64,000 nucleotides of DNA, from positions 11,158,501 to 11,222,500 of the forward strand of contig NC_064621.1 in assembly GCF_023898315.1 (NCBI RefSeq), in the 5' to 3' direction. Shown here piece by piece: positions 63,691 to 64,000 of this stretch (the first letter of the stretch is position 1; each line of letters starts with the position of its first letter). The position numbers and the translations under genes are program-made. Origin of the DNA: Schistocerca nitens. Lineage: Eukaryota; Arthropoda; Insecta; Orthoptera; Acrididae. The notes beneath the pieces were generated by a model that made no database searches, was not told the origin of the DNA, and worked only from the letters and a program-made list of their open reading frames with translations.

Positions 63691-64000
63691 AACTGGTGTC
63701 ACAGGATACGTTCAAAACATAGACAGTAGGAAGACTCAGTCCTCGTGTACTTAAGTCGGCATTGTGCCTCTTATATTTAAATCCGATGCAATTTCTGTGA
63801 TTCATCGTCAATGGGAAGGTCCAATGGATGCAGTAAACCTGCAGAGGTGCAACGGAATGTAAAACTGGTGACACAGGAAACGCTCAAAGCATAGACAGTA
63901 GGAACACACAGTCTTCCTGTACTTAAGTCGCCATTGTATCTCTTATATTTATTTCCGGTGGAATTTCTCTGTTTCATCGTCATTGTGAAGGTCCAAAGGA

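Larger units (their letters stand above)
1..64000. repeat. Satellite array, ~172-bp monomer, ~372 tandem copies
   Basis: The whole window is a head-to-tail tandem repeat. Reading from the first base, the modal monomer has 172 positions. Landmarks are AATTCCGATG at 1-10, TTTCATCGTC at 22-31, a PstI site CTGCAG at 61-66, GCATCGGAATG at 71-81, GACACAGGAAACGCTC at 92-107, the palindrome at 122-140, an AflII site CTTAAG at 144-149 and TGTCTCTTATATTT at 159-172. Monomer starts fall every 170-173 bases to 63951, giving a mean of 171.9 bp. By hand count the consensus is about 42% GC with five CpGs. All copies have the same orientation and I saw no inversion or foreign insertion. The monomer does not match alpha satellite or any other satellite I can recall. 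A centromeric or pericentromeric role is inference from size and HOR structure. Confidence 0.99.
51220..64000. repeat. Right flank: diverged monomers with local duplications
   Basis: About 74 monomers with more differences than the core. Many match region 2 types. Examples are 51220-51660 and 52425-52845 (like 11345-11765), the GGTGCACAGG monomers at 53200 and 56990 (like 5595), and repeated ATTTCTATGCC monomers at 52258, 54666, 58967, 59488, 61549 and 62234. No gene, mobile element or unique DNA was seen here. Confidence 0.9.

Noticed and set aside
137..63983. Hundreds of open frames of 64-146 codons, mostly on the minus strand, with similar peptides
   Set aside because: They are one repeat unit read in rotating frames (172 = 3 x 57 + 1). 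Nearly all end at the same TTA in ATTTAATTCC, neighbours overlap by about 98 bp, and both strands are open. No start signal, domain or codon pattern supports a protein.
1..64000. Alpha satellite (171 bp) because of similar period and HORs
   Set aside because: The period is close, but the monomer shares none of the alpha satellite landmarks I know. Similar length may reflect nucleosome spacing only.
1..64000. CRISPR array or bacterial direct-repeat locus
   Set aside because: The full 172-bp unit repeats. There are no short repeats separated by unique spacers and no cas-like genes.
1..64000. Promoters, terminators and ribosome binding sites read from the palindromes and TATATTTAA strings
   Set aside because: These strings recur in nearly every monomer as part of the satellite and have no gene to serve.

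Overview
The window is one uninterrupted satellite DNA array with no recognisable genes. Its unit is a monomer of about 172 bp, repeated head to tail in a single orientation. The first base falls on a monomer start. The last complete monomer ends at 63950, followed by a 50-bp partial copy. This gives about 372 monomers with a mean of 171.9 bp. I found no gene, tRNA, rRNA, transposon, CRISPR array or unique sequence. A nuclear array this size, with nested higher-order repeats (HORs), points to a eukaryotic centromeric or pericentromeric (possibly subtelomeric) block. I do not recognise the monomer and cannot name the organism; it does not look like primate alpha satellite.

Layout. (1) 1-4990: diverged monomers with remnants of an older 16-mer periodicity. 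(2) 4991-12723: three nearly identical copies of a 15-monomer HOR (2577, 2578 and 2578 bp). (3) 12724 to about 51220: a homogenised core built from an 11-monomer HOR of about 1891 bp. Counting from one marker monomer there are about 18 copies; most are 11-mers, with 9-, 15-, 16- and 19-mer derivatives. Larger, very recent duplications overlie it: 5157 bp in tandem (26590-31746 and 31747-36903), 5497 bp in tandem (about 40053-45549 and 45550-51219, the second with one extra monomer), and an older 5329-bp relation. (4) about 51220-64000: diverged monomers again, with local duplications of 2580/2752 bp. Several monomer types here match regions 1-2 but are missing from the core. The simplest reading is a young core that expanded inside an older array.

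Each monomer carries two inverted repeats: a compact palindrome (9-bp arms around one base, monomer positions 122-140) and a spaced 11-bp pair (positions 2-12 and 70-80). At the palindrome one subfamily shows a paired change that keeps the stem. The many short open frames, mostly on the minus strand, come from the period (172 = 3 x 57 + 1) and are not genes.
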